Shown here: one piece after another, positions 1-5,143 of the stretch | How the letters are laid out: every line of letters begins with the position of its first letter | Position numbering within the stretch: the stretch's first letter is position 1 | NCBI GenBank assembly: GCA_016292335.1 | Contig: JAECRX010000204.1 | Location: 1 to 8,302, forward strand | Length of the DNA: 8,302 nt | Direction: 5' to 3' | Source of the DNA: Candidatus Sifarchaeum subterraneum | GTDB taxonomy: Archaea > Asgardarchaeota > Sifarchaeia > Sifarchaeales > Sifarchaeaceae | Made by a program: the position numbers and the translations under genes | The notes under the pieces: generated by a model | Database searches by the model: none | What the model was told of the DNA's origin: nothing | What the model saw: only the letters and a program-made list of their open reading frames with translations

Positions 1-321
1 GTGATGGCGACTCTCAGAGACAACAATCTGATGGAATTTGTAGTCGTAACGATCGCCGAAGGGTTAGGAGTCTCGCAAACCGACCGGGTCGTGAAAGAGT
101 TGAATGACTACGGGATCGGTGTAAGGAATATTGTCGTGAATAATGTCATTCCAAGCGAAGAGGCGGCAAATTCCGCGTTCTTAAACTCCCGTTATCAAGT
201 GCAACACTCTTACTTGGACCAACTCTACAAAAACTACGATGGTATGCTTACAATTGTGCCGTTACTGCCGCGAGAAGTGAAAGGTATCGAAGCGTTGAGA
301 ACAATTTATGGCTTCCTGTGA
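1..321 (+). CDS. arsA: ArsA/Get3-family ATPase, C-terminal part (5' end outside window)
   Basis: The frame is open from the first base, so this is the last ~106 residues of a longer protein. Family ArsA/Get3 proteins are P-loop ATPases of about 300-400 residues that act in arsenite export or in targeting tail-anchored membrane proteins; the P-loop and switch regions would lie upstream. The visible part matches the family's end: a strand reading EFVVVTIAEGLGVSQTDRVV, then a helix and GIGVRNIVVNNVIP, then a long helix with RYQVQHSYLDQL, then IVPLLPREVKGIEALR. The segment that holds a zinc CxxC in eukaryotic Get3 has no cysteine here (SAFLNSRYQ), which does not favour the zinc-dimer form. It ends at TGA 319-321 and converges on the LOR gene. 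The internal GTG/ATG at base 1 is not taken as a real start. ArsA versus Get3 function cannot be decided from this piece. Confidence 0.85.
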   Translation: MMATLRDNNLMEFVVVTIAEGLGVSQTDRVVKELNDYGIGVRNIVVNNVIPSEEAANSAFLNSRYQVQHSYLDQLYKNYDGMLTIVPLLPREVKGIEALRTIYGFL

Positions 322-380
322 GGTGACATGCCCATACCCGCCGGAGAGAAAAAAAATATCCCCGATTTTAACCTTATTTG

Positions 381-398
381 TTCTTTTTTTATTCTTTA
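381..398 (+). terminator. T-rich tract after the ArsA-like gene
   Basis: A run of seven T residues (384-390) sits within a T-rich stretch about 60 bases after the TGA, with no stable GC stem before it. Archaeal RNA polymerase can terminate at such U-tracts without a hairpin. The location between convergent genes fits a terminator for the plus-strand gene, but this is inference from composition and position. Confidence 0.35.
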
Positions 399-421
399 TC
401 AGTGGATCTCTGCCATTTTTT

Positions 422-456
422 CATAAAAATAATACCCTGATCTTGGCATCCAAGAT
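422..456 (-). terminator. Hairpin plus T-tract, candidate end of the LOR transcript
   Basis: A perfect 7-bp dyad (ATCTTGG 440-446, loop 447-449, CCAAGAT 450-456) is followed on the minus strand, about ten bases on, by TATTATTTTTATG. It lies 72 bases past the LOR stop codon, in the gap between convergent genes. The stem is short, so this is a candidate only. Confidence 0.3.
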
Positions 457-527
457 GGATTTGCAAAGATCCAGAACAGAGCGAAGTTTGGTCTACTCGT
501 TCAAAAAGCGACCGAATAGCTGTGTTA

Positions 528-1205
528 TCACCTTTTTACGTCTTCGTGGACGGCCTCATCTATCGCAATCGCAAATGGCACGATTAGTCGTCGGTCGATG
601 TCACTGTGTACGAAGATGGTATACTTGTCGTGGAAGTCGAATATGGTGCCACCAAAAAAAATATCCCTCCACTTGTCGGCCTTGTCGATTTCAGCGACGA
701 GATTTCCCTTCATATCGTGGACCTTGAAGTTAAAGCCCAAGAAGTTGCCTTTAGCCTCAAGGATCTTGTTTCTGTGGGGGTCCTCCATCCACATCACAGG
801 GCGAAAGAAGGTGAGAATCTTCTGTTTGACTCGGGCCAGCATCTGGTCTTGGCCGTCCTTGACATCGTAGGTGTCCCTGATGGCAACGATTTTACGGTGG
901 ATTATAGCTGAGATCGTGTGGTTGTCGGCTTCACGAAACTCAATGGTTTTGCGCAGGGAGATGATGCGGCGGTAGAGGTGGCCAATGGTGTTGCCGGTCT
1001 CATCGTAGATACTGCCAGATCCCCAGCCCCACCAGCGTTGTTTAATAAAGTAGTAGCGTCGACGCGGATCAAAAAGCGGTATAACCCCTCCGACGACCGT
1101 CGTAGGGGTGGATACATGTGTATATTCATTTTTAACAGTAGCACCGCACTGATGGCAAAAATTGGCGTTGTCTCTAAGCCATACGCCACAATATTGACAA
1201 TACAT
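528..1205 (-). CDS. Zinc-ribbon + LURP-one-related (LOR) domain protein
   Basis: A 225-residue protein. Residues 3-20 form a compact zinc ribbon, with C3-x2-C6 and C17-x2-C20 separated by ten residues (YCQYCGVW...NFCHQCGA). A Ser/Thr/Val-rich linker follows. From about residue 44 comes a LOR/tubby-like beta barrel: LFDPRRRYYFIKQRWWGWG, then SIYDETGNTIGHL, ISLRKTIEFREAD, IAIRDTYDV, a hydrophobic helix-like segment near LTFFRPVMWMED, then GNFLGFNFKVHDMKGNLVAEIDK and a final YTIFVHSDIDRRL helix. LOR proteins resemble phospholipid scramblases in fold; their role in archaea is not established. The start is set by GGAGGA at 1215-1220 (minus strand), nine bases before ATG. There is no signal peptide, so it is probably cytoplasmic. 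It stands alone, convergent with the ArsA-like gene and facing the insertion element. The zinc ribbon may bind protein, nucleic acid or only stabilise the fold. I see no catalytic residues that would allow a reaction to be named. Confidence 0.8.
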   Translation of the reverse strand: MYCQYCGVWLRDNANFCHQCGATVKNEYTHVSTPTTVVGGVIPLFDPRRRYYFIKQRWWGWGSGSIYDETGNTIGHLYRRIISLRKTIEFREADNHTISAIIHRKIVAIRDTYDVKDGQDQMLARVKQKILTFFRPVMWMEDPHRNKILEAKGNFLGFNFKVHDMKGNLVAEIDKADKWRDIFFGGTIFDFHDKYTIFVHSDIDRRLIVPFAIAIDEAVHEDVKR

Positions 1206-1281
1206 AGAACTACTTCCTCCACAGGTATAATTAACTATGTTGCAGCACTAGTCGCAACCAGTAAATGGTATTTCCAGCTAT

Positions 1282-1310
1282 AATTGTAATTACAGTTATA
1301 TTTGTAATTG
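1282..1310. promoter_or_regulatory. Palindrome and repeated half-site upstream of the LOR gene
   Basis: TGTAATTACA at 1285-1294 is a perfect 10-bp palindrome, part of an imperfect 16-bp one (1282-1297). The half TGTAATT recurs at 1303, exactly 18 bases further on. It lies about 80-105 bases upstream of the LOR start codon. It could be an operator for a dimeric regulator. The AT-rich composition makes chance a real alternative. Confidence 0.25.
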
Positions 1311-1382
1311 TTGGGGTATTAATGCTTTGTGTGGTGAACTATTGGTTGGTTTGTTGGTCATGGTTGGTGGGTCATTGTCGAG

Positions 1383-1404
1383 AGATTGTCCAAGTAGACA
1401 ATCT
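1383..1404. repeat. Perfect 8-bp inverted repeat (stem-loop)
   Basis: AGATTGTC (1383-1390) and GACAATCT (1397-1404) flank a six-base loop CAAGTA. It is in the gene-free region, not beside a start or a stop. Its role is unknown. Confidence 0.4.
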
Positions 1405-1577
1405 AAGAGTTGAGGGTGGAAAGCTATTTTCACCAATTTGAAGTTGCAAAATTTATTTTGTTCGTGACTTGTATTAATAGATTATGATTTACTATCATAT
1501 TGGAAACTTCTAAGATGTCCAAAAGCATTTTTGGATAAAGCAGATACAATATGTTTTTATCAGCTCTGGCGAGAAGA

Positions 1578-1597
1578 CCACCCTACTTGTAGGGTGG
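1578..1597. repeat. Left-end subterminal hairpin of the IS605-type element
   Basis: Perfect inverted repeat with 9-base arms (1578-1586 and 1589-1597) around TT. It lies just beyond the tnpA stop codon (1609-1611) and about 17 bases inside the estimated left end. This is the kind of structure TnpA recognises on single-stranded DNA. Confidence 0.7.
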
Positions 1598-1608
1598 ATG
1601 AAACGCCT

Positions 1609-1999
1609 CTATACTCCTTTTTGCTCTTCGATGTACTTTCTAATTGTCTCTGATGAGACATGACCAGCAGTCCCAACATAATAACTTGGTGACCATATAT
1701 GCCCACCCCCATACTCTTTTTTGAGTTCTGGGTATTTTTTAAACAATCTTAATCCTGTTACACCTTTCAACACTTTAAATATACTTACTGGGAATTCAGA
1801 AGGTGGTGTTGAAATGAAGAGATGTATGTGATCTGGGTGATTTGTGACTCTAATATTTCCCAATTCTTTGTTTCAGCAATGGTTGGGATTTGATCTTCTA
1901 AAAACTCTTTAATCTTTCCTACTAATATTGGTTTACGGTACTTGGACACCAAACTATATGATAGTTGATATTGTAGGTGCGTGAACTTGTCTGTTTCAT
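1609..1999 (-). pseudogene. tnpA: IS200/IS605 Y1 transposase TnpA, disrupted by two frameshifts
   Basis: Reading from ATG 1997-1999 gives MKQTSSRTYNINYHIVWCP, the family's first strand, then runs into a stop. One base appears missing near 1943 (CCAAG where CCAAAG is expected); after it the frame continues KYRKPILVGKIKEFLEDQ to KNWEILE. A second one-base loss near 1850 shifts into the last frame, VTNHPDHIHLFIS to the stop at 1609-1611. With both bases restored the length is 393 bases, 130 residues, normal for this family. The HUH motif HIH (1822-1830), the catalytic tyrosine (1633-1635) and the glutamine four residues after it (1621-1623) are all present. TnpA is the single-strand transposase that cuts and joins the element's ends. 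Either the gene decayed recently or two assembly errors fell in short A-runs; the intact motifs argue for recent loss. Confidence 0.8.
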
Positions 2000-2015
2000 A
2001 GGACTATATTGAACC

Positions 2016-2027
2016 ATAAAGTATATG
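2016..2027 (+). promoter_or_regulatory. Candidate TATA box for tnpB in the tnpA-tnpB divergent gap
   Basis: AAAGTATATG lies about 30 bases before the ATG at 2053, the spacing expected for an archaeal promoter that gives a nearly leaderless message. There is no convincing ribosome binding site before 2053. It also favours 2053 over the upstream ATG at 2035. Weak evidence, from position and composition only. Confidence 0.3.
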
Positions 2028-2052
2028 AAACCACATGGTATATGGTAAGACG

Positions 2053-3210
2053 ATGATTCGCACTTACAAATTCAGATTATATCCGACAAAACACCAAAAG
2101 GGTATTTTTACTCAATGGCTTACTACATGCCGTATTTTGTATAATAATTCTCTTGCTGAACGAAAGAACGAATGGGAAACCAAAAAAATATCTGTTACCT
2201 ATAACGATCAAGCAGCTCAACTGAAAGAAGACAAAAAGACCGATCTCTTTTTGAGAAGAGTCCACTCTCAAGTACTTCAAGATGTGCTGAGAAGAGTTGA
2301 CAAAACATTCAAAAACTTTTTCAGGAGAGTCCAGAAGGGCGAAAAACCAGGCTATCCGCGATTCAAAGGAAAGAATAGGTACGGCTCCTTTACCTATCCT
2401 CAAAGCGGGTTCAGTATCGATTACGAGGGCAAAAAACTCATCCTCTCGAAAATTGGTAATATTAATATCAAACTGCACCGACAGATACCGTCTGAAGGAA
2501 TTATCAAGACCTGCACGATCAAACGGGATGTAGACCAATGGTACGTGTGTTTTTCTGTCGAACTTCCCGATCTTGAAACGAAGAGAAAGACGGAAAGAGA
2601 GATAACACATGCGGTTGGTATTGATGTCGGACTGAAAAGTTTGCTGGCGTTGAGTAATGGAGAGACTGTAGAGAATCCCCGTTGGTTCAGAAACACGGAG
2701 AAGAAACTGACAAAAGAGCAGAGAAAACTCTCAAAGAAACAGAAAGGGTCGAAGAACCGAAAGAAACAGCGAATCAAGATCGCACGGCTACACAGGAAGG
2801 TACGCAATCAACGGAGTGATCTCCACCATAAACTCAGTAACTATCTGGTAAAGATCTATGATGTGATCGTGTTTGAGAATCTGAATATTACGGGCATGGT
2901 CAAAAATCATCATCTTGCCAAATCCATTAGTGACGCGGGGTGGAGGCAATTGATACGATTTACCCAATACAAAGCGGAGGAAGCTGGTACTTGGGTAGAA
3001 CTTGTCGATCCGAATGGAACAACTCAGTTCTGTAGTGATTGTGGGAATGTCGTTCCGAAAAAACTTTCAACCCGAATCCACAGATGTCCTTACTGTGGAT
3101 TCAAAATAGATAGAGATACCAATGCGGCAATTAATATTTTAAAAAGATCATATTCAGGGCAGGGACTGCCCGTAGAGCCTGTTGGACATGCTCCATTAGG
3201 AGATGGATGA
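2053..3210 (+). CDS. tnpB: TnpB, RNA-guided nuclease of an IS200/IS605-type element
   Basis: A 385-residue TnpB. The start at 2053 is preferred because it gives the family's usual MIRTYKFRLYPTKHQ; an in-frame ATG at 2035 would add six residues. In order it has the N-terminal beta/helical region with GYPRFKGKNRYGSFTYP, the RuvC-like nuclease with D191 in GIDVGLKSL, a basic helical segment (KLSKKQKGSKNRKKQ), E275 in IVFENLNITGM, a zinc finger CSDCG...RCPYCG, and D355 in DRDTNAAINIL. All three acidic residues and four cysteines are present, so it should be active. TnpB proteins are known to cut DNA next to a target-adjacent motif, guided by RNA from the element's right end, and help the element persist after excision. 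The C-terminal tail GLPVEPVGHAPLGDG is typical; its coding end also encodes the guide-RNA scaffold. It is intact although tnpA is broken. Confidence 0.93.
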   Translation: MIRTYKFRLYPTKHQKGIFTQWLTTCRILYNNSLAERKNEWETKKISVTYNDQAAQLKEDKKTDLFLRRVHSQVLQDVLRRVDKTFKNFFRRVQKGEKPGYPRFKGKNRYGSFTYPQSGFSIDYEGKKLILSKIGNINIKLHRQIPSEGIIKTCTIKRDVDQWYVCFSVELPDLETKRKTEREITHAVGIDVGLKSLLALSNGETVENPRWFRNTEKKLTKEQRKLSKKQKGSKNRKKQRIKIARLHRKVRNQRSDLHHKLSNYLVKIYDVIVFENLNITGMVKNHHLAKSISDAGWRQLIRFTQYKAEEAGTWVELVDPNGTTQFCSDCGNVVPKKLSTRIHRCPYCGFKIDRDTNAAINILKRSYSGQGLPVEPVGHAPLGDG

Positions 3211-3263
3211 ATCAGGAAGCCACTCAACTTGTTGAGTGGTAGTTCACGTGCCAAGTCATTAAT
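3110..3263 (+). ncRNA. Predicted omega (reRNA) guide RNA at the right end of the element
   Basis: In IS605-type systems the TnpB guide RNA overlaps the tnpB 3' end, folds around the right-end hairpin and carries about 16-20 bases of flanking DNA as guide. Here the hairpin at 3220-3239 is followed by TAGTTCAC, and the guide would start near 3248. The 5' limit given is a guess; the assignment rests on family knowledge plus the hairpin and tnpB position. The guide would overlap the leader of the methyltransferase gene, whose ribosome binding site is at 3294. Confidence 0.4.
3220..3239. repeat. Right-end subterminal hairpin of the IS605-type element
   Basis: Perfect inverted repeat with 9-base arms (3220-3228 and 3231-3239) around TT, ten bases after the tnpB stop. 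It has the same apex and orientation as the left-end hairpin and differs only in the middle of the stem with compensating changes, so the base pairing rather than the sequence is conserved. Confidence 0.7.
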
Positions 3264-3307
3264 CCGAACAATTAAGAAAATTTTGACTTTTGTGGAGGAT
3301 TTTTGAG

Positions 3308-4348
3308 ATGTCTGAAGTAGAAGAATGGATGACACCTAAAAGAAGGTTCCTATCTGCACTTTTTGGAGGGCGGGTAGATCGAATACCTGTTGGAAGTGTA
3401 ACCTCAGTTGCAACAGTAGAGCAAATGGAGGCTACTGGAGCATTTTTCCCCGAAGCTCATACCGATCCTAAAAAAATGGCAAAATTATCTGCTGCAGCAC
3501 ATACTATCCTTGGATATGACGCTTTCTTGCCATATTTCAGTGTTTGGGTTGAAGGTGATGGACTGGGCACCGAAGTAGATTGGGGCGATAAGTTCAAAAT
3601 GCCTAACGGCAAAAAGCATCCTTTTAAAGACCCTGAAGATGTAGCCATCCCTGATGATTTTCTTGAAAGAACAGCTCCTGCCGCATTACTTGAATGCATT
3701 AGAATTTTGAGAGAGGAGTGGGAATATGGAGACCGCGTCGCGATAATTGGCAAGGTGATGGGACCATGGACCCTTTCATATCACACTGCGGGAATAACTA
3801 ACTTTTTAAGATCTATCATTCTCAAACCTGACAGAGTGCACGACTATTTAGAGGCATTAAAAGAACTCCCAGTCATGTTTGCAAAAGCGCAGGTGGAAAT
3901 AGGTGCTGACGTAATGATGTTAGCAGATCATGCTACAGGAGATTTAGTAAGTGGAAAAACCTATAGAGATTTCTTGCTTCCAGTCCACCAAGAAATAACC
4001 AAAAAAATAGGTTGTCCAGTCGTACTCCATATCTGTGGAGACACATTGGATCGACTAGACTACATTGCACAAGCGGGATTCGACTGTTTCCACATTGACA
4101 GTAAAGTTGATGCATTTGATGCAAAAAAAGTTACCGGAAAGCGAATATCTCTGATGGGCAACATTAATAACCCGAATACGTTATTTTATGGCACCCCGGA
4201 AGATGTCAAAAAAGAATCCTTATATGCTGCCAAGGCGGGATTTGAAATTCTGGCACCAGAATGCGCAATTCCAACTCGGGTTCTGGATGCAAACTTAAAG
4301 GCTATTGTAGAAATTGCAAAAACATTCCCGGTAGATGGGGGTCCGTAA
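3308..4348 (+). CDS. mtaA: Methylcobamide methyltransferase, MtaA/MtbA/CmuA family (UroD fold)
   Basis: A 346-residue UroD-fold protein. Family members take a methyl group from a methylated corrinoid protein and give it to a thiol, coenzyme M in methanogens, using zinc. The likely zinc ligands are visible: H241 and C243 in VVLHICGDT and C319 in LAPECAIP, matching the HxC...C set and spacing of MtaA. Other family blocks are MTPKRRFLSALFGGRVDRIPVG at the N-terminus, KVMGPWTLSYHTAG, ADHATGDLVSGKTYRDFLLP and MGNINNPNTLFYGTPEDVK. ATG 3308 is chosen because GGAGGA (3294-3299) lies eight bases upstream; a TTG at 3290 in frame would start before that site. The corrinoid protein gene follows after 52 bases. 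The gene begins 60 bases past the estimated end of the insertion element. The methyl acceptor here (coenzyme M, a tetrahydropterin or other) cannot be read from sequence, and MtaA versus MtbA cannot be told apart. Confidence 0.88.
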   Translation: MSEVEEWMTPKRRFLSALFGGRVDRIPVGSVTSVATVEQMEATGAFFPEAHTDPKKMAKLSAAAHTILGYDAFLPYFSVWVEGDGLGTEVDWGDKFKMPNGKKHPFKDPEDVAIPDDFLERTAPAALLECIRILREEWEYGDRVAIIGKVMGPWTLSYHTAGITNFLRSIILKPDRVHDYLEALKELPVMFAKAQVEIGADVMMLADHATGDLVSGKTYRDFLLPVHQEITKKIGCPVVLHICGDTLDRLDYIAQAGFDCFHIDSKVDAFDAKKVTGKRISLMGNINNPNTLFYGTPEDVKKESLYAAKAGFEILAPECAIPTRVLDANLKAIVEIAKTFPVDGGP

Positions 4349-4400
4349 AAAAAAACTTTGTAGAATATTTTTCATTAATCTTTTGTGAGGTCGTCAAATT

Positions 4401-5042
4401 ATGGAAATTGATGAAATTTGTGAACGATTAGGCGAAACAATTGTTAACATGGACTTTGAGGGAGCCAAGGCCACCGTACGTGAAGCAATAGAGAAAAAAG
4501 TTCCAAATGAAACAATTATCGATTGTTGTGCAAAGGGAATGCAGGAAGTTGGTCGTCGCTATGAAACCCGTGAATATTTTGTTCCCGAACTAATCGTTGC
4601 TGGGGATGTAATGAAAGAAGCAATGGATGTTTTAAAACCTTATTTAGATGCTTCAGATGCTAAAAAGAAAGAAAAGATTGTCATAGGTACAATTAAAGGA
4701 GATTTACATGATATTGGCAAAAATATTTTCATAAGTCTAATGGAATCAGCAGGTTTCGAAGTATTTGATCTGGGAATTGATGTGACCGAAGATACGTTTA
4801 TTGAGAAACTCAAGGAAACTGGAGCGTCAATACTTGGCATGTCCTCCCTAATCACGAGTACCATCGAAGAAATTAAGGTAGTGGTTAAAGAACTTGAGAA
4901 AGCAGGTTTAAGAGACAAAGTTAAGGTAATCGTTGGCGGATCTGCTGTATCAGAAAAATTCGCCCAAGAAGTAGGTGCTGACATGTACGCCTTAGATGCT
5001 CTTGCTGGTGTCGAAAAATGCAAACAACTTATTGAAACATAA
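4401..5042 (+). CDS. Corrinoid (B12-binding) methyl-carrier protein, MtbC/MttC/MtaC type
   Basis: A 213-residue two-domain cobalamin carrier, the family's usual length. Residues 1-90 form the four-helix cap (B12-binding-2): IDEICERLGETIVNMDFEGA to ELIVAGDVMKEAMDVLKPYL. The Rossmann-like B12 domain follows, with DLHDIG (D101, H103, G106), where H103 is the lower ligand to cobalt, then LGMSSLITSTIEEI and VIVGGSAVSEKFAQEVGAD, which hold the nucleotide tail. It carries the methyl group on cobalt between a substrate-specific methyltransferase and the UroD-type enzyme encoded just upstream. GTGAGGT (4385-4391) sits about ten bases before ATG. It is cytoplasmic, with no signal or membrane segment. 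Neither a substrate methyltransferase (MtaB, MtbB, MttB) nor a RamA-type activator is in the window, so the methyl donor is unknown. Confidence 0.92.
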   Translation: MEIDEICERLGETIVNMDFEGAKATVREAIEKKVPNETIIDCCAKGMQEVGRRYETREYFVPELIVAGDVMKEAMDVLKPYLDASDAKKKEKIVIGTIKGDLHDIGKNIFISLMESAGFEVFDLGIDVTEDTFIEKLKETGASILGMSSLITSTIEEIKVVVKELEKAGLRDKVKVIVGGSAVSEKFAQEVGADMYALDALAGVEKCKQLIET

Positions 5043-5062
5043 TAACCCATATTTATGATTTA

Positions 5063-5121
5063 GCTCAAGTATATTGATAGAAATTTTGCCAAAGTGAAGC
5101 GAAATTTCTTGAGCAATTTTT
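5063..5121 (+). promoter_or_regulatory. Stem-loop with T-tract between the corrinoid gene and the chelatase-like gene
   Basis: Inner arms GAAATTTTGC (5080-5089) and GCGAAATTTC (5099-5108) form ten pairs, one a G-U, around a nine-base loop. The pairing is extended by GCTCAA (5063-5068) with TTGAGC (5109-5114), with an eleven-base bulge on the left side only. AATTTTT follows, then the GGAGG of the next gene at 5129-5133. It could be a terminator or attenuator separating the two gene pairs, an RNA processing site, or a leader element. Which of these applies is not visible from sequence. Confidence 0.5.
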
Positions 5122-5143
5122 CTATGTTGGAGGCCACCAGTTT

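Larger units (their letters stand above)
1206..1577. other. Gene-free region between the LOR gene and the insertion element
   Basis: No supportable gene in about 370 bases. The part next to the LOR start holds its ribosome binding site (1215-1220) and presumably its promoter; AT-rich candidates are near 1226-1236 and 1278-1310. It also contains a TGTAATTACA palindrome (1285-1294) with a repeated TGTAATT at 1303, a GT-rich patch (1344-1371), an 8-bp stem-loop (1383-1404) and a 7-bp stem-loop (1518-1535). The last ~120 bases before 1560 are AT-rich. They may be the original promoter region of the methyltransferase genes, now separated from them by the insertion. Confidence 0.5.
1561..3247. mobile_element. 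IS200/IS605-type element with divergent tnpA (broken) and tnpB (intact)
   Basis: A left-pointing tnpA remnant and a right-pointing tnpB are bracketed by two hairpins of identical design. The left arms are CCACCCTAC/GTAGGGTGG (1578-1597) and the right arms CCACTCAAC/GTTGAGTGG (3220-3239); both have 9-bp perfect arms, a TT spacer and the same ACTTGT apex on the same strand. IS605-family elements move as single strands and have such subterminal hairpins in place of terminal inverted repeats, with no target duplication. The outer limits are estimates: TTTAT (1556-1560) as the target-adjacent motif at the left end and TTCAC (3243-3247) closing the right end. This gives about 1.69 kb, normal for the two-gene form. 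Because tnpA is frameshifted, the copy is probably not self-mobile. Confidence 0.75.

Noticed and set aside
308..727. Plus-strand open frame overlapping the end of the LOR gene
   Set aside because: Low-complexity, Arg/Cys/Pro-rich product without a domain; the LOR frame on the other strand has clear zinc-ribbon and LOR features and a good ribosome binding site.
598..1283. Three further open frames within the LOR gene (598-870 plus, 606-911 plus, 918-1283 plus)
   Set aside because: They are antisense shadows of the LOR gene with no recognisable motif.
1609..1863. A separate 84-residue gene starting at TTG 1863
   Set aside because: It is the C-terminal part of a frameshifted TnpA; the missing N-terminal half is readable upstream in two other frames.
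2077..2807. Antisense open frames inside tnpB
   Set aside because: Phe/Ser-rich translations typical of the complement of a Lys/Arg-rich gene; tnpB itself is complete.
1578..3239. End hairpins as CRISPR repeats
   Set aside because: Only two copies, 1.6 kb apart and not identical, with tnpA and tnpB between them.
3290..3307. Upstream TTG start for the methyltransferase
   Set aside because: It precedes the GGAGGA at 3294-3299; the ATG at 3308 has the proper spacing and family N-terminus.
4349..4400. Terminator between the methyltransferase and the corrinoid gene
   Set aside because: Short A- and T-runs only, no stem; the 52-base gap and linked functions favour one operon.
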